9,092 bases of DNA, from NCBI GenBank assembly GCA_013817655.1, contig JACDCJ010000066.1, positions 1 through 9,092 of the forward strand. Direction: 5' to 3'. Position 1 is the first letter of the stretch. Each line of letters starts with the position of its first letter. Positions 1 to 6,474 of the stretch are shown here, piece after piece. The notes beneath the pieces were generated by a model that was not told the origin of the DNA, did not search any database, and saw only the letters and a list, made by a program, of their open reading frames with translations. A program made the translations under genes and the position numbers. This stretch comes from Actinosomnolentus pattersoniae (SeqCode) (GTDB taxonomy: Bacteria; Actinomycetota; UBA4738).

Positions 1-453
1 TTCGGCGACGTCAAGGTCGACTCCTCCGCCGAGGTGCTCGTGAACTGGGAGCGCATCAAGAGCGAGGAGAAGGGCCGCGACCATCCGGTCGACGACGAGA
101 TCCCGGCGAGCCTGCCCGCGCTGGCCCGGGCGGCAAAAGTTCAGCGTCGCGCCGCGGGATGGGGATTCGACTGGAGAACGTCCGAGGAGGCGGTCGCGAA
201 GGTCCGGGAAGAACTCGGCGAGCTCGAGTCGGCGCCGCCGGAGCGAGCCGAGGACGAGCTCGGGGACCTTTTGTTCGCGGTCGCGGCCCTCGGCAGGCGC
301 CTGAGCGTCGACCCCGAAACCGCCCTGCGGAAGGCCACCAGGCGCTTCGCCGAGCGCTTCGATCGGATGAAGGCGGGAGCGCTCGCGGAAGGAGTCGGGC
401 TGGACGGCCTGTCCACAGACGAGCTCCTCGCCCGATTCCGCGCCGCCCGCTGA
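1..453 (+). CDS. mazG: MazG nucleoside triphosphate pyrophosphohydrolase, C-terminal part (5' end outside window)
   Basis: MazG hydrolyses (d)NTPs, often aberrant ones, to the monophosphate and pyrophosphate in the cytoplasm. The frame is already open at base 1 and encodes FGDVKVDSSAEVLVNWERIK, a stretch typical of the middle of full-length MazG, so the GTG at 34 is internal and the true start lies to the left. The visible 150 residues correspond to the C-terminal MazG domain. The Mg-binding signature EExxE...ExxD is present: E70, E71, E74, then E86 and D89 (counting from the first codon in the window), which suggests an active domain. The gene ends in TGA and is followed by a 52-bp gap before eno. 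The mazG-eno neighbourhood is classic for actinobacteria. Family assignment is confident; the precise substrate is unknown. Confidence 0.93.
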   Translation, partial: FGDVKVDSSAEVLVNWERIKSEEKGRDHPVDDEIPASLPALARAAKVQRRAAGWGFDWRTSEEAVAKVREELGELESAPPERAEDELGDLLFAVAALGRRLSVDPETALRKATRRFAERFDRMKAGALAEGVGLDGLSTDELLARFRAAR

Positions 454-490
454 GAACGCCAAGATCCCAGACTTCGCAGGTCCGCGGCCC

Positions 491-496
491 TAGAAT
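491..496 (+). promoter_or_regulatory. Candidate -10 box for a leaderless eno transcript
   Basis: TAGAAT fits the actinobacterial TANNNT -10 pattern and ends 9 nt before the eno ATG. Transcription would start at or within about 3 nt of the start codon. No Shine-Dalgarno sequence is seen before this ATG, which fits a leaderless mRNA. The -35 region is weak (CAGACT at 468-473 has only the GAC core). This is inference from spacing; read-through from mazG may also contribute. Confidence 0.45.
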
Positions 497-505
497 CGGG
501 CGGCC

Positions 506-1804
506 ATGACGGTCATCGACGAGATCATCGCGCGCGAGATCCTGGACTCCCGGGGAAACCCGACGGTGGAGGTCGACGTGCGGCTCGCCGACGGCAGCCT
601 CGGCCGGGCCGCGGTTCCCTCCGGTGCATCCACCGGGCGGCACGAGGCGATCGAGCTGCGCGACGGCGATCAGAAGCGATTCGGTGGGAGGGGGGTCGTC
701 ACCGCCTGCCAGAACGTCGAGGAGCAGATCGCCCCCGAGCTCGAGGCGGTGGACGCGCTCGATCAGCGGGAGATCGACCGCATCATGTGCGACCTGGACG
801 GGACCGCCGGTAAGTCCGCGCTCGGGGCGAACGCCATCCTCGGGGTGTCCCTGGCCGTCGCCAAGGCCGCCGCCGCTTCGCTCGGGCTGCCTCTCTTCCG
901 ATACCTGGGCGGGCCGAACGCGCACCTCCTTCCCGTTCCGCTTATGAACGTGATCAACGGCGGCGCCCATGCCGACAACGTGCTCGAGCTCCAGGAGTTC
1001 ATGCTGGCCCCCCTCGGTGCCGCGTCGTTCTCCGAGGCCGTGCGCTGGACCGCGGAGATCTTCTCGGCGCTCCGGGCCGGGTTGCGAGCCAAGGGCCTGA
1101 GCACGGGGGTGGGCGACGAGGGCGGCTTCGCGCCGGAGATCGACACGGCGCGGGAGGCGCTCGATCTGATAGTCGGCGCGATCCGGTCCGCCGGCCTCGA
1201 GCCGGGAACGGAGGTGGCGCTCGCCATGGATCCGGCGGCCTCCGAGTTCTTCTCCGACGGCGTCTACCGGCTCGAGGGGGAGGAGCGGTCGTCGACGGAC
1301 ATGATCGCGTTCTACACGGCGTTGCTGGAGTCGTTCCCCATCGTCTCGATCGAAGATCCTCTGGCGGAAGACGACTGGGACGGCTGGACGGCCATGACGG
1401 AGGCGCTGGATGACCGACTCCAGATCGTTGGCGACGACCTGTTCGTCACGAACGCCGAGCGGCTCGAGCGCGGGATCGACGAGGGCGCTGCCAACGCGAT
1501 CCTCGTGAAGGTGAATCAGATCGGAACCCTCACGGAGACGCTCGACGTCGTGGCGCTCGCGAGGGAGAGCTCGTACGGGATAGTCGTCAGCCACCGTTCC
1601 GGGGACACGGAGGACACGACCATCGCCGACCTCGTGGTGGCGACGAACGCGGGACAGATCAAGGCCGGAGCGCCCTCTCGCGGGGAGCGAACCGCGAAGT
1701 ACAACCAGCTCCTTCGGATCGAGGAGATCCTCGGCGAGACGGCTCGCTACGCGGGCCGGCAACCGTACGCGCGGGCCGCCACCGTTCCGGTGCCCACGTC
1801 ATGA
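506..1804 (+). CDS. eno: Enolase (phosphopyruvate hydratase)
   Basis: Enolase interconverts 2-phosphoglycerate and phosphoenolpyruvate in glycolysis and gluconeogenesis, and is a cytoplasmic Mg-dependent enzyme. The 432-residue product has normal family length and starts at ATG with the usual N-terminus (IIAREILDSRGNPTVEVD). All key parts are visible: mobile loop SGASTG (39-44), H155 in NGGAHADN, E164 in QEFM, the general acid E205 in GDEGGF, metal ligands D242, E283 and D310, the catalytic base K335 in LVKVNQ, the H363-R364-S365 triad in SHRSGDTED, and K386 followed by GAPSRGERTAKYN. It is therefore expected to be fully active. No Shine-Dalgarno precedes the ATG; TAGAAT at 491-496 suggests leaderless expression. 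ftsB follows after 28 bp, so the two are probably co-transcribed, as in other actinobacteria. Confidence 0.98.
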   Translation: MTVIDEIIAREILDSRGNPTVEVDVRLADGSLGRAAVPSGASTGRHEAIELRDGDQKRFGGRGVVTACQNVEEQIAPELEAVDALDQREIDRIMCDLDGTAGKSALGANAILGVSLAVAKAAAASLGLPLFRYLGGPNAHLLPVPLMNVINGGAHADNVLELQEFMLAPLGAASFSEAVRWTAEIFSALRAGLRAKGLSTGVGDEGGFAPEIDTAREALDLIVGAIRSAGLEPGTEVALAMDPAASEFFSDGVYRLEGEERSSTDMIAFYTALLESFPIVSIEDPLAEDDWDGWTAMTEALDDRLQIVGDDLFVTNAERLERGIDEGAANAILVKVNQIGTLTETLDVVALARESSYGIVVSHRSGDTEDTTIADLVVATNAGQIKAGAPSRGERTAKYNQLLRIEEILGETARYAGRQPYARAATVPVPTS

Positions 1805-1832
1805 CGCCGGGCCGGAGTCATCAGGGCGCCCC

Positions 1833-2171
1833 ATGAACACGGACAGCTCGCTGCAGGCACCCGCGCGACGAGCCCGCATCCGACTCACGCCGAGGGCCGC
1901 CGTGCTGGTCCTGGTCGTCTCGGCGCTCCTGCTCTACCTCGTGGTGCCCCTCCGCTCCTATCTCGCGCAACGCGACCGCCTGACGCAGCTGGAGGAACAG
2001 GCGCGGGCCCTGGAGCGCCAGAACTCCGAGCTGGAGGAGGAGATCCGCCGCCTGTACGATCCGGAGTACCTGGAGCGCATCGCCCGCGAATGCCTGGGCA
2101 TGGTCCGCCCGGGAGAGATCGCCTTCGTTGTAGTGCCGAAGAGCGGCGTGGCAACGCCTCCGGACTGCTGA
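1833..2171 (+). CDS. ftsB: FtsB/DivIC-type septum formation initiator
   Basis: This is a small bitopic divisome protein expected to pair with FtsL (and DivIB/FtsQ) at the septum. The 112 residues show the family layout. There is a short basic cytoplasmic N-terminus (RRARIRLTPR, 12-21), one membrane segment at about 22-38, a periplasm-side coiled coil at about 43-74 rich in Leu, Glu, Gln and Arg, and the conserved C-terminal block DPEYLERIARECLGMVRPGE (76-95). The ATG at 1833 lies 28 bp after the eno stop and has no strong Shine-Dalgarno. An ATG at 1801 overlapping the eno stop runs into a stop after 11 codons and is not used. The eno-ftsB pairing is conserved in actinobacteria. FtsB and DivIC cannot be told apart by sequence here, so the symbol is provisional. 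Confidence 0.92.
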   Translation: MNTDSSLQAPARRARIRLTPRAAVLVLVVSALLLYLVVPLRSYLAQRDRLTQLEEQARALERQNSELEEEIRRLYDPEYLERIARECLGMVRPGEIAFVVVPKSGVATPPDC

Positions 2172-2270
2172 CCCGAACCGGCGAGCCCACTCCTTGCGAG
2201 CGCCTGGAGCGGATGCGGGGCAAGAAGTCCAAGTCGCGGCCCCGGGCACGGTGATCCGGCCCCGGACGGG

Positions 2271-2276
2271 TACGCT
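2271..2276 (+). promoter_or_regulatory. Candidate -10 box for a leaderless YihY-type transcript
   Basis: TACGCT matches TANNNT and ends 8 nt before the ATG at 2285, nearly the same geometry as at eno. The 113-bp gap after ftsB otherwise holds only GC-rich sequence, including two copies of CGGCCCCGG (2237-2245 and 2257-2265). No Shine-Dalgarno is seen. There is no convincing -35 element, so the call rests on the -10 and spacing. Confidence 0.4.
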
Positions 2277-2284
2277 TCCTTCCG

Positions 2285-3805
2285 ATGACCGAGGCGAGCG
2301 CGGAGAAGACGAAGGACGCGCCTCCCCAGAAGAAGGGAGGGATCGCCGGCCTTCTCGACCGCGCCGACCGGTTCCAGCAGGGCCGCAGGTGGCTGGCGTT
2401 CCCCTTCGCCGTGCTCAAGAAGTTCGGAGACGACAAGGCGGGGAACCTCGCCGCGCTGATCGCCTACTACGGGTTCTTCTCGCTCTTCCCGCTGCTCCTC
2501 GTCCTCTTCACCCTCCTCACACTCTTCCTGGGACCGGACTCCGGCCTCGCGAAATCGATCCAGGACTCGGCGCTCGCGCAGTTCCCGATCATCGGGGACG
2601 ACATCCAGAAGAACATCCACACCATCAGCGGAAGCGGGGTCGCCCTCGCCATCGGCATCGTCGGGGCGCTCTGGGGAGGCCTCGGCGTCACGCAGGCGGC
2701 GCAGAACGCCATGAACGAGATCTGGGACGTGCCGAAGAAGCAGCGTCCCACCTTCGTCGAGTCCAGGTTGCGCGGGCTCGGCATGCTCGCCCTGCTCGGA
2801 TCCATGACCCTGCTCTCGACGGTCCTCGCGGGGCTGGGCACGGCGGGAGGTCAGTTCTTTCCCCTGAAGCTGCTCGGCCTGGTGGGCTCGCTGGCTCTGA
2901 ACTTCGGCGTGTTCCTGTTCTCGTTCCGCGTTCTGACCGACCGCGACCTGTCCTGGCGGGACGTCTTCCCCGGCGCCGCCGTAGCGTCGATCTTGTGGGG
3001 GGCGGCGCAGGTCCTGGGCGGCTACTACGTGAACAATCAGGTCCAGGGAGCGAGTGACACCTACGGGTTCTTCGGCCTCGTGATCGGGCTCCTCGCTTGG
3101 CTCTATCTCGGGGCCACGCTGATGCTCTACTCGGCCGAGATCAACGTGGTGCTCGTGAACCGGCTGTGGCCACGGAGCCTCTCGCTCGAGCCCCCGCTCA
3201 CGGAAGGGGACGAACGAGTCCTTCGCCGCGGGGCCGAGGTGGAGGAGCGCATGTCCGAGCAGGACGTCCGCGTGAGGTTCGAACCCGGCGCTGCCCCCTC
3301 GACCGGCGCGGACACGGTCGCGAGCGGGCAGACCCTTCCGAGCCTGCACGACCACGAAGCGCCGGCCGGGCCCGCCGATGCCGGGGGGGGACCGGCGGAG
3401 CGTTCGACCGCCGGGCGGGCGGCCTCCATCGCCGGCGGGCTGCAGGGGCTCGTCCGAAAGGAGACGAAGCTCGCCCGCCAGGAGATCCGTGAGGCCGTTC
3501 TCGCTCGCGTGCAGGGCGCCGCGGCGCTTGTCGGCGGCGCGGTCCTCGGCATCGTCGCGCTCGCCTTCCTCTCGCAGGCGGGCGCCCGTGCGCTCGACGG
3601 CCTGATGCCCCTTTGGGTGGCTCGGCTGCTGGTCACCGTTGCCTTCCTGGCGTTCGTCGGCGGCGCTGTCGCCTTCGCGCTGCCCCGACTCAAGCGCCCA
3701 CCCCTCGTTCCACAACGGACCAAGCGCACGATGCGAGAGAACCTCCGTGTCCTTCGAGGGCTGCGCCGCCGACGGTCGGGCACGCCATCGGACATTCGCG
3801 GTTGA
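2285..3805 (+). CDS. YihY/BrkB-family membrane protein with C-terminal actinobacterial holin-X-like domain
   Basis: The first ~298 of 506 residues are a YihY/virulence-factor-BrkB integral membrane domain. It has a basic amphipathic lead (GRRWLAFPFAVLKKFGDDKA), about six hydrophobic segments between residues 52 and 295, and the typical blocks NLAALIAYYGFFSLFPLLLV, TYGFFGLVIGLLAWLYLGA and YSAEIN. Its biochemical role is poorly known; older links to RNase BN were wrong. Residues ~298-380 form a charged, Pro/Ala/Gly-rich linker. From ~382 the protein changes into something resembling the Phage_holin_3_6 (putative actinobacterial holin-X) family. There is an amphipathic helix LVRKETKLARQEIREAVLAR, two membrane segments (~411-432, ~443-466), and a basic tail with P..RT..T...NL..L. 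Such proteins are usually separate, so this is a fusion. The family names are from memory of consensus patterns. A leaderless start is likely. The stop overlaps a promoter for the next gene. Confidence 0.9.
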   Translation: MTEASAEKTKDAPPQKKGGIAGLLDRADRFQQGRRWLAFPFAVLKKFGDDKAGNLAALIAYYGFFSLFPLLLVLFTLLTLFLGPDSGLAKSIQDSALAQFPIIGDDIQKNIHTISGSGVALAIGIVGALWGGLGVTQAAQNAMNEIWDVPKKQRPTFVESRLRGLGMLALLGSMTLLSTVLAGLGTAGGQFFPLKLLGLVGSLALNFGVFLFSFRVLTDRDLSWRDVFPGAAVASILWGAAQVLGGYYVNNQVQGASDTYGFFGLVIGLLAWLYLGATLMLYSAEINVVLVNRLWPRSLSLEPPLTEGDERVLRRGAEVEERMSEQDVRVRFEPGAAPSTGADTVASGQTLPSLHDHEAPAGPADAGGGPAERSTAGRAASIAGGLQGLVRKETKLARQEIREAVLARVQGAAALVGGAVLGIVALAFLSQAGARALDGLMPLWVARLLVTVAFLAFVGGAVAFALPRLKRPPLVPQRTKRTMRENLRVLRGLRRRRSGTPSDIRG

Positions 3806-3831
3806 CGAGGTCAGGGGGCCGGTGGGATAGT
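3802..3831 (+). promoter_or_regulatory. Sigma70/SigA-type promoter for the S1 / DUF501-Ppx genes
   Basis: TTGACG (3802-3807, five of six consensus -35 bases) and GATAGT (3826-3831, four of six -10 bases) are separated by 18 bp. The -35 overlaps the stop codon of the YihY-type gene. Predicted start is near 3838, giving a leader of about 40 nt that carries the Shine-Dalgarno GGAAAGGAG. This is the best two-box promoter in the window. Confidence 0.6.
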
Positions 3832-3862
3832 GCGAATCGTCCCCCATCGGTTGCTCTCTCTC

Positions 3863-3871
3863 GGAAAGGAG
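3863..3871 (+). promoter_or_regulatory. Strong Shine-Dalgarno that points to an ATC start
   Basis: GGAAAGGAG is a strong anti-Shine-Dalgarno match. It sits 5 nt before ATC at 3877, in frame with the S1 domain. No ATG, GTG or TTG lies at a usable distance: the next in-frame GTG is at 3904, 32 nt away and inside the first beta strand of the S1 fold. The site therefore decides the start. Confidence 0.7.
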
Positions 3872-3876
3872 CACAC

Positions 3877-4242
3877 ATCGCAGAGGTAGAGGTCGGAGCG
3901 GTCGTGGAGGCGACCGTGCAGCGGGTAGCCCCGTACGGGGCATTCCTCCAGCTCGAAGACGGCCGGCTCGGCCTGGTCCACATCTCCGAGATCGACCGGA
4001 ACTACGTCCGGAACGTCGAGGACCACATCCGGGTGGGGGACCAGATCAAGGCCAAGGTCGTCGCCATCAAGGAAGACGGCAAGATCGACCTCTCGATCAA
4101 GGCTCTGCAGGATCCCTCTCCGAGTGTTCAGCGGCACCGCGGCAAGGACCCCGAGTTCGAGCAGAAGCTGAAGCGCTTCATGCGGCAGTCCGAGGAGCGC
4201 CTCGTCGACTACCGCCGCGCGGTCGAGAACAAGCGCAAATAG
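3877..4242 (+). CDS. YabR/GSP13-like S1-domain RNA-binding protein (apparent ATC start)
   Basis: This is a small RNA-binding protein, probably ribosome- or RNA-associated in the cytoplasm. Read from ATC at 3877 it is 121 residues. Residues ~4-76 form one S1/OB fold with the hallmark strings GAVVEATVQRVAPYGAFLQL, GLVHISEID, VGDQIKAKVVAI and DGKIDLSIKAL. Residues ~90-121 form a charged helical tail (EFEQKLKRFMRQSEERLVDY) like that of Bacillus YabR and clostridial relatives, which are about 130 residues and lie next to divIC. Here ftsB/divIC is one gene upstream. Homologues as I recall them begin M-A-E-x-E-V-G, and here the first codon of that block is ATC, 5 nt after GGAAAGGAG. TTG at ~3811 in frame would add a non-conserved leader, and GTG at 3904 would cut the fold. 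A sequencing error (G to C) is possible. Its stop overlaps the proposed next start. Confidence 0.85.
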   Translation: MAEVEVGAVVEATVQRVAPYGAFLQLEDGRLGLVHISEIDRNYVRNVEDHIRVGDQIKAKVVAIKEDGKIDLSIKALQDPSPSVQRHRGKDPEFEQKLKRFMRQSEERLVDYRRAVENKRK

Positions 4243-4307
4243 CAAGCGCCACCGATCGCCGGGACGTCTCGGCCCAGCTTGGGCGTGAGCCCTCCGTTCC
4301 ATTCACC
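4239..4307 (+). other. Probable N-terminal coding extension of the DUF501-Ppx protein (no canonical start)
   Basis: The frame of the next gene stays open upstream of its first GTG (4308). From 4254 it reads DRRDVSAQLGREPSVPF followed by TVVARC, which looks like the conserved DUF501 N-terminus (a D..V..QLGR.P pattern in actinobacterial homologues, from memory). There is no in-frame ATG, GTG or TTG anywhere upstream before the previous stop. The codon one would expect to be ATG is ATA at 4239, overlapping the S1 stop TAG as ATAG. Translation could start there by coupling to the S1 gene. A -1 frameshift from S1 is a less likely alternative because no slippery heptamer is seen. Confidence 0.5.
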
Positions 4308-5642
4308 GTGGTCGCCCGTTGTGCCTCCGGGCACCCCCTCGTCATCCGCAACCACCCCGTCGACGAGCGAGGAGCGCCGTTTCCGACCCTCTACTGGCTC
4401 ACGTGCCCGGAGACCGTGAAGGCCGTCTCGCGGCTGGAATCCGCCGGGTGGATCAAGCGTCTGGACGAAGCGGTGGAGGCCGACCCCGTGCTTCGGGTGC
4501 GCTTTCGCCGCGCGCACGAGCAGTACGCCGCGGAGCGGGGAACGCACCTTGCGGAAGCCGGGAGCTGGGGTGGCGTCGGCGGCGCCGCTCGCGGCGTCAA
4601 GTGCCTCCACGCGCACTACGCGTACACGATCGGCGGAGGCCGTGACCCGATCGGCCGCTGGGTGGCCAAGCGGTTGGCGGCGTCGGAACCGGTGCACTAC
4701 GAGCGTCCCGGCCGGCGCCTGGCCGCGATCGATCTCGGGACGAACTCGATCCGCCTCCTCGTCGTCCGGGCATCGAAGGGGGAGGAGGAGGTGGTCGAGC
4801 TCGCCCGGGACATGGTGATCACCAGGCTCGGACAGGACGTGGATAGAACCGGACGTCTGGCGGCGGAGGCGCTTCGCCGCACGGTCGCGGTTCTCGGTCG
4901 ATACTGCCGGCGCTCGCGGGCGCTCGGCGCCGAGCGCGTCCATCTCGCCGCCACGAGCGCCGTGCGCGACGCCTCGAACAGGGAGGCACTCGCGGATGCG
5001 GTCCGCAAGCTCACCGGTGAGCCGATGGAGATCCTCTCCGGGGACGAAGAGGGCCGTCTCACCTTCCAGGGGGCGACGCGCGGCCTGGACGCCCCGGATC
5101 CCTACCTCGTCGTCGACATCGGCGGCGGCAGCACCGAGTTCGTCCTTGGGGATCGCGGCCCCTCGGGCGTCCACTCCGCCCAGATTGGCAGCGTCCGGCT
5201 GATGGAGCGTTTCGTCCGGACGGATCCGCCGTCCTTCGACGAGCTCGCCGCGATGGAGCGGGCCGTAGCCGAGGCCCTGAGCGATGTGGAGGACAGGGTG
5301 GCGGTCCACGACGCGCGCACGCTGGTCGCGGTCGCTGGGACGGCAACGACGGTCCAGGCAATTGCGCTCGCGCTCCCGGGGTACGACCCGGAGCGGCTGC
5401 ACCGTTCCTCGCTCCCACGCGGAGACGCCGAACGGGTCTTTCGGCTGCTCTCAGACATGACGACGGCCGAGCGCCGAGCGCTCCCGGTGATGGCCGCTGG
5501 CCGCGAGGACGTCATCCCGGCCGGTGCGACCATCCTCGTGAGCGTCATGCAGCGCTGGGGCTTCTCGCAGGCCGTGGTGTCGGAGACGGACATCCTCGAC
5601 GGGCTCGCATCCCGCATGGTCGGGGAGCTCGACGGCCGATAG
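4308..5642 (+). CDS. DUF501 domain fused to Ppx/GppA-family phosphatase
   Basis: This is one uninterrupted frame of 444 residues from GTG 4308; conserved coding probably begins further up, at 4239. Residues 1 to ~125 are a DUF501 domain of unknown function, with the FPTLYWLTCPETV block, SRLESAGWIKRLDEAV, and VKCLHAHYAYTI followed by DPIG. After a ~10-residue linker comes a Ppx/GppA domain of ~310 residues in the ASKHA (actin/Hsp70) fold. It has the phosphate-1 loop AIDLGTNSIRLLVV (D142), ATSAVRDASNRE, EILSGDEEGRL, the phosphate-2 loop VVDIGGGSTEF (D270) and VAGTATTVQA. Such enzymes hydrolyse polyphosphate and/or pppGpp. There is no HD domain, so it matches the short actinobacterial Ppx type. 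In Mycobacterium the two domains are separate adjacent genes (Rv1025, Rv1026). A GTG at 4692 could give a separate Ppx product. Confidence 0.92.
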   Translation: MVARCASGHPLVIRNHPVDERGAPFPTLYWLTCPETVKAVSRLESAGWIKRLDEAVEADPVLRVRFRRAHEQYAAERGTHLAEAGSWGGVGGAARGVKCLHAHYAYTIGGGRDPIGRWVAKRLAASEPVHYERPGRRLAAIDLGTNSIRLLVVRASKGEEEVVELARDMVITRLGQDVDRTGRLAAEALRRTVAVLGRYCRRSRALGAERVHLAATSAVRDASNREALADAVRKLTGEPMEILSGDEEGRLTFQGATRGLDAPDPYLVVDIGGGSTEFVLGDRGPSGVHSAQIGSVRLMERFVRTDPPSFDELAAMERAVAEALSDVEDRVAVHDARTLVAVAGTATTVQAIALALPGYDPERLHRSSLPRGDAERVFRLLSDMTTAERRALPVMAAGREDVIPAGATILVSVMQRWGFSQAVVSETDILDGLASRMVGELDGR

Positions 5643-5645
5643 GCT
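5640..5645 (+). promoter_or_regulatory. Possible -10 box before the anchored cyclophilin gene
   Basis: TAGGCT fits TANNNT, overlaps the stop of the Ppx gene and ends 13 nt before the ATG at 5659. No Shine-Dalgarno is visible in the 16-nt intergenic gap. There is no clear -35. Co-transcription from the upstream operon is an equally good explanation. Confidence 0.25.
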
Positions 5646-5658
5646 GTCCCGTCCCATC

Positions 5659-6459
5659 ATGTCCAGCCGTCGAACCCGAGACAGACAGCTAGCGAAGCTC
5701 GCCGCCCGACGAGCGGCGGAGCGCCGCAAGAGGCGGCGGCAGCGAATCCTCGCGGCGACGGTCGGGATCGCGTTCGCGGCCGCGGGGCTCGGCTTCGGAG
5801 CCTGGGTCCTCTTGCGGGGGGGAGACGAGGTCAGCCCGGCCGCCGGCGCCACCCCTACCCCCTCGTCGAGTTCCCCAGGACCGCAGGCCGTCGCCTGCGA
5901 CGCCGAAGTTCCGGATGCCGCCTCCGGTGAGAGACCCTCGTTCGCGCAGCCACCGGAGATGACGATCGATCCGGCCAGGACCTACACGGCGACCGTCAAG
6001 ACGTCTTGCGGGACGTTCGAGATGGAGCTCGACCCTTCGACGGCCCCGAACACCGTGAACAGCATCGTGTTCCTGGCCGGCCGGGGGTTCTACGACGGGC
6101 TCACCTTCCATCGGGTCGCGACGGGCTTCGTCATCCAGGGCGGGGACCCGAACGGAGACGGGTCGGGGGGACCCGGCTATCAGACGGTCGATCCGCCACC
6201 CGCGGACACGGCGTACACGAAGGGCGTGGTCGCGATGGCGAAGGGGCAGGCGGAGGCGCCCGGCACCGCCGGCAGCCAGTTCTTCGTCGTGACGGGTGAG
6301 GACTCCGGGCTCCCGGCCGAGTACGCCGTCGTGGGGCGCGTCAAGTCCGGCCTGGACGTTGTGGAGAGGATCGGGAACCTTCCGATTCAGGCAGGAGCGA
6401 CGGACGGGCCGCCCGTGGACTCCGTGTACATCGAGAGCCTGGCGATCCGGGGAACATGA
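5659..6459 (+). CDS. Membrane-anchored cyclophilin-type peptidyl-prolyl cis-trans isomerase
   Basis: The enzyme catalyses cis-trans isomerisation of Xaa-Pro bonds and here probably assists folding outside the cytoplasmic membrane. The 266 residues have a strongly basic cytoplasmic N-terminus (many Arg/Lys, 1-29), one membrane segment (~30-52), a Ser/Thr/Pro-rich linker (~57-76) and a cyclophilin domain from ~100 to the end. Catalytic-core motifs are FHRVATGFVIQGGDP with R152, F157 and Q160, and SQFFVV with Q207 and F209. Two cysteines, C80 in VACDAEV and C117 in TSCGTF, are placed to form a disulphide, which fits an exported domain. The block PEMTIDPARTYTATVKTSCG is typical of actinobacterial anchored isomerases. 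It starts 16 nt after the Ppx stop. It is paralogous to the next gene. Cleavage of the membrane segment as a signal peptide cannot be excluded. Confidence 0.95.
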   Translation: MSSRRTRDRQLAKLAARRAAERRKRRRQRILAATVGIAFAAAGLGFGAWVLLRGGDEVSPAAGATPTPSSSSPGPQAVACDAEVPDAASGERPSFAQPPEMTIDPARTYTATVKTSCGTFEMELDPSTAPNTVNSIVFLAGRGFYDGLTFHRVATGFVIQGGDPNGDGSGGPGYQTVDPPPADTAYTKGVVAMAKGQAEAPGTAGSQFFVVTGEDSGLPAEYAVVGRVKSGLDVVERIGNLPIQAGATDGPPVDSVYIESLAIRGT

Positions 6460-6474
6460 TGTCCCGGCCTTCTT

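Noticed and set aside
56..1762. 568-residue open frame on the - strand opposite mazG and eno
   Set aside because: It lies fully antisense to confident genes; long antisense frames are expected in GC-rich coding DNA, and the translation is Arg/Gly/Pro-rich without recognisable domains.
2213..2254. 13-codon basic ORF (MRGKKSKSRPRAR) between ftsB and the YihY-type gene
   Set aside because: A GGAG precedes it, but it is very short, in GC-rich DNA and resembles no known small protein; coding cannot be supported.
1958..3943. 661-residue open frame on the - strand opposite ftsB, the YihY-type gene and the S1 start
   Set aside because: Low-complexity Arg/Glu/Gly-rich shadow of several well-supported + strand genes; no motif or signal of its own.
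4200..4245. Programmed -1 frameshift joining S1 to DUF501-Ppx
   Set aside because: The -1 frame is open through the end of S1, but no slippery heptamer or clear downstream structure is seen; coupled initiation at the overlap is simpler.
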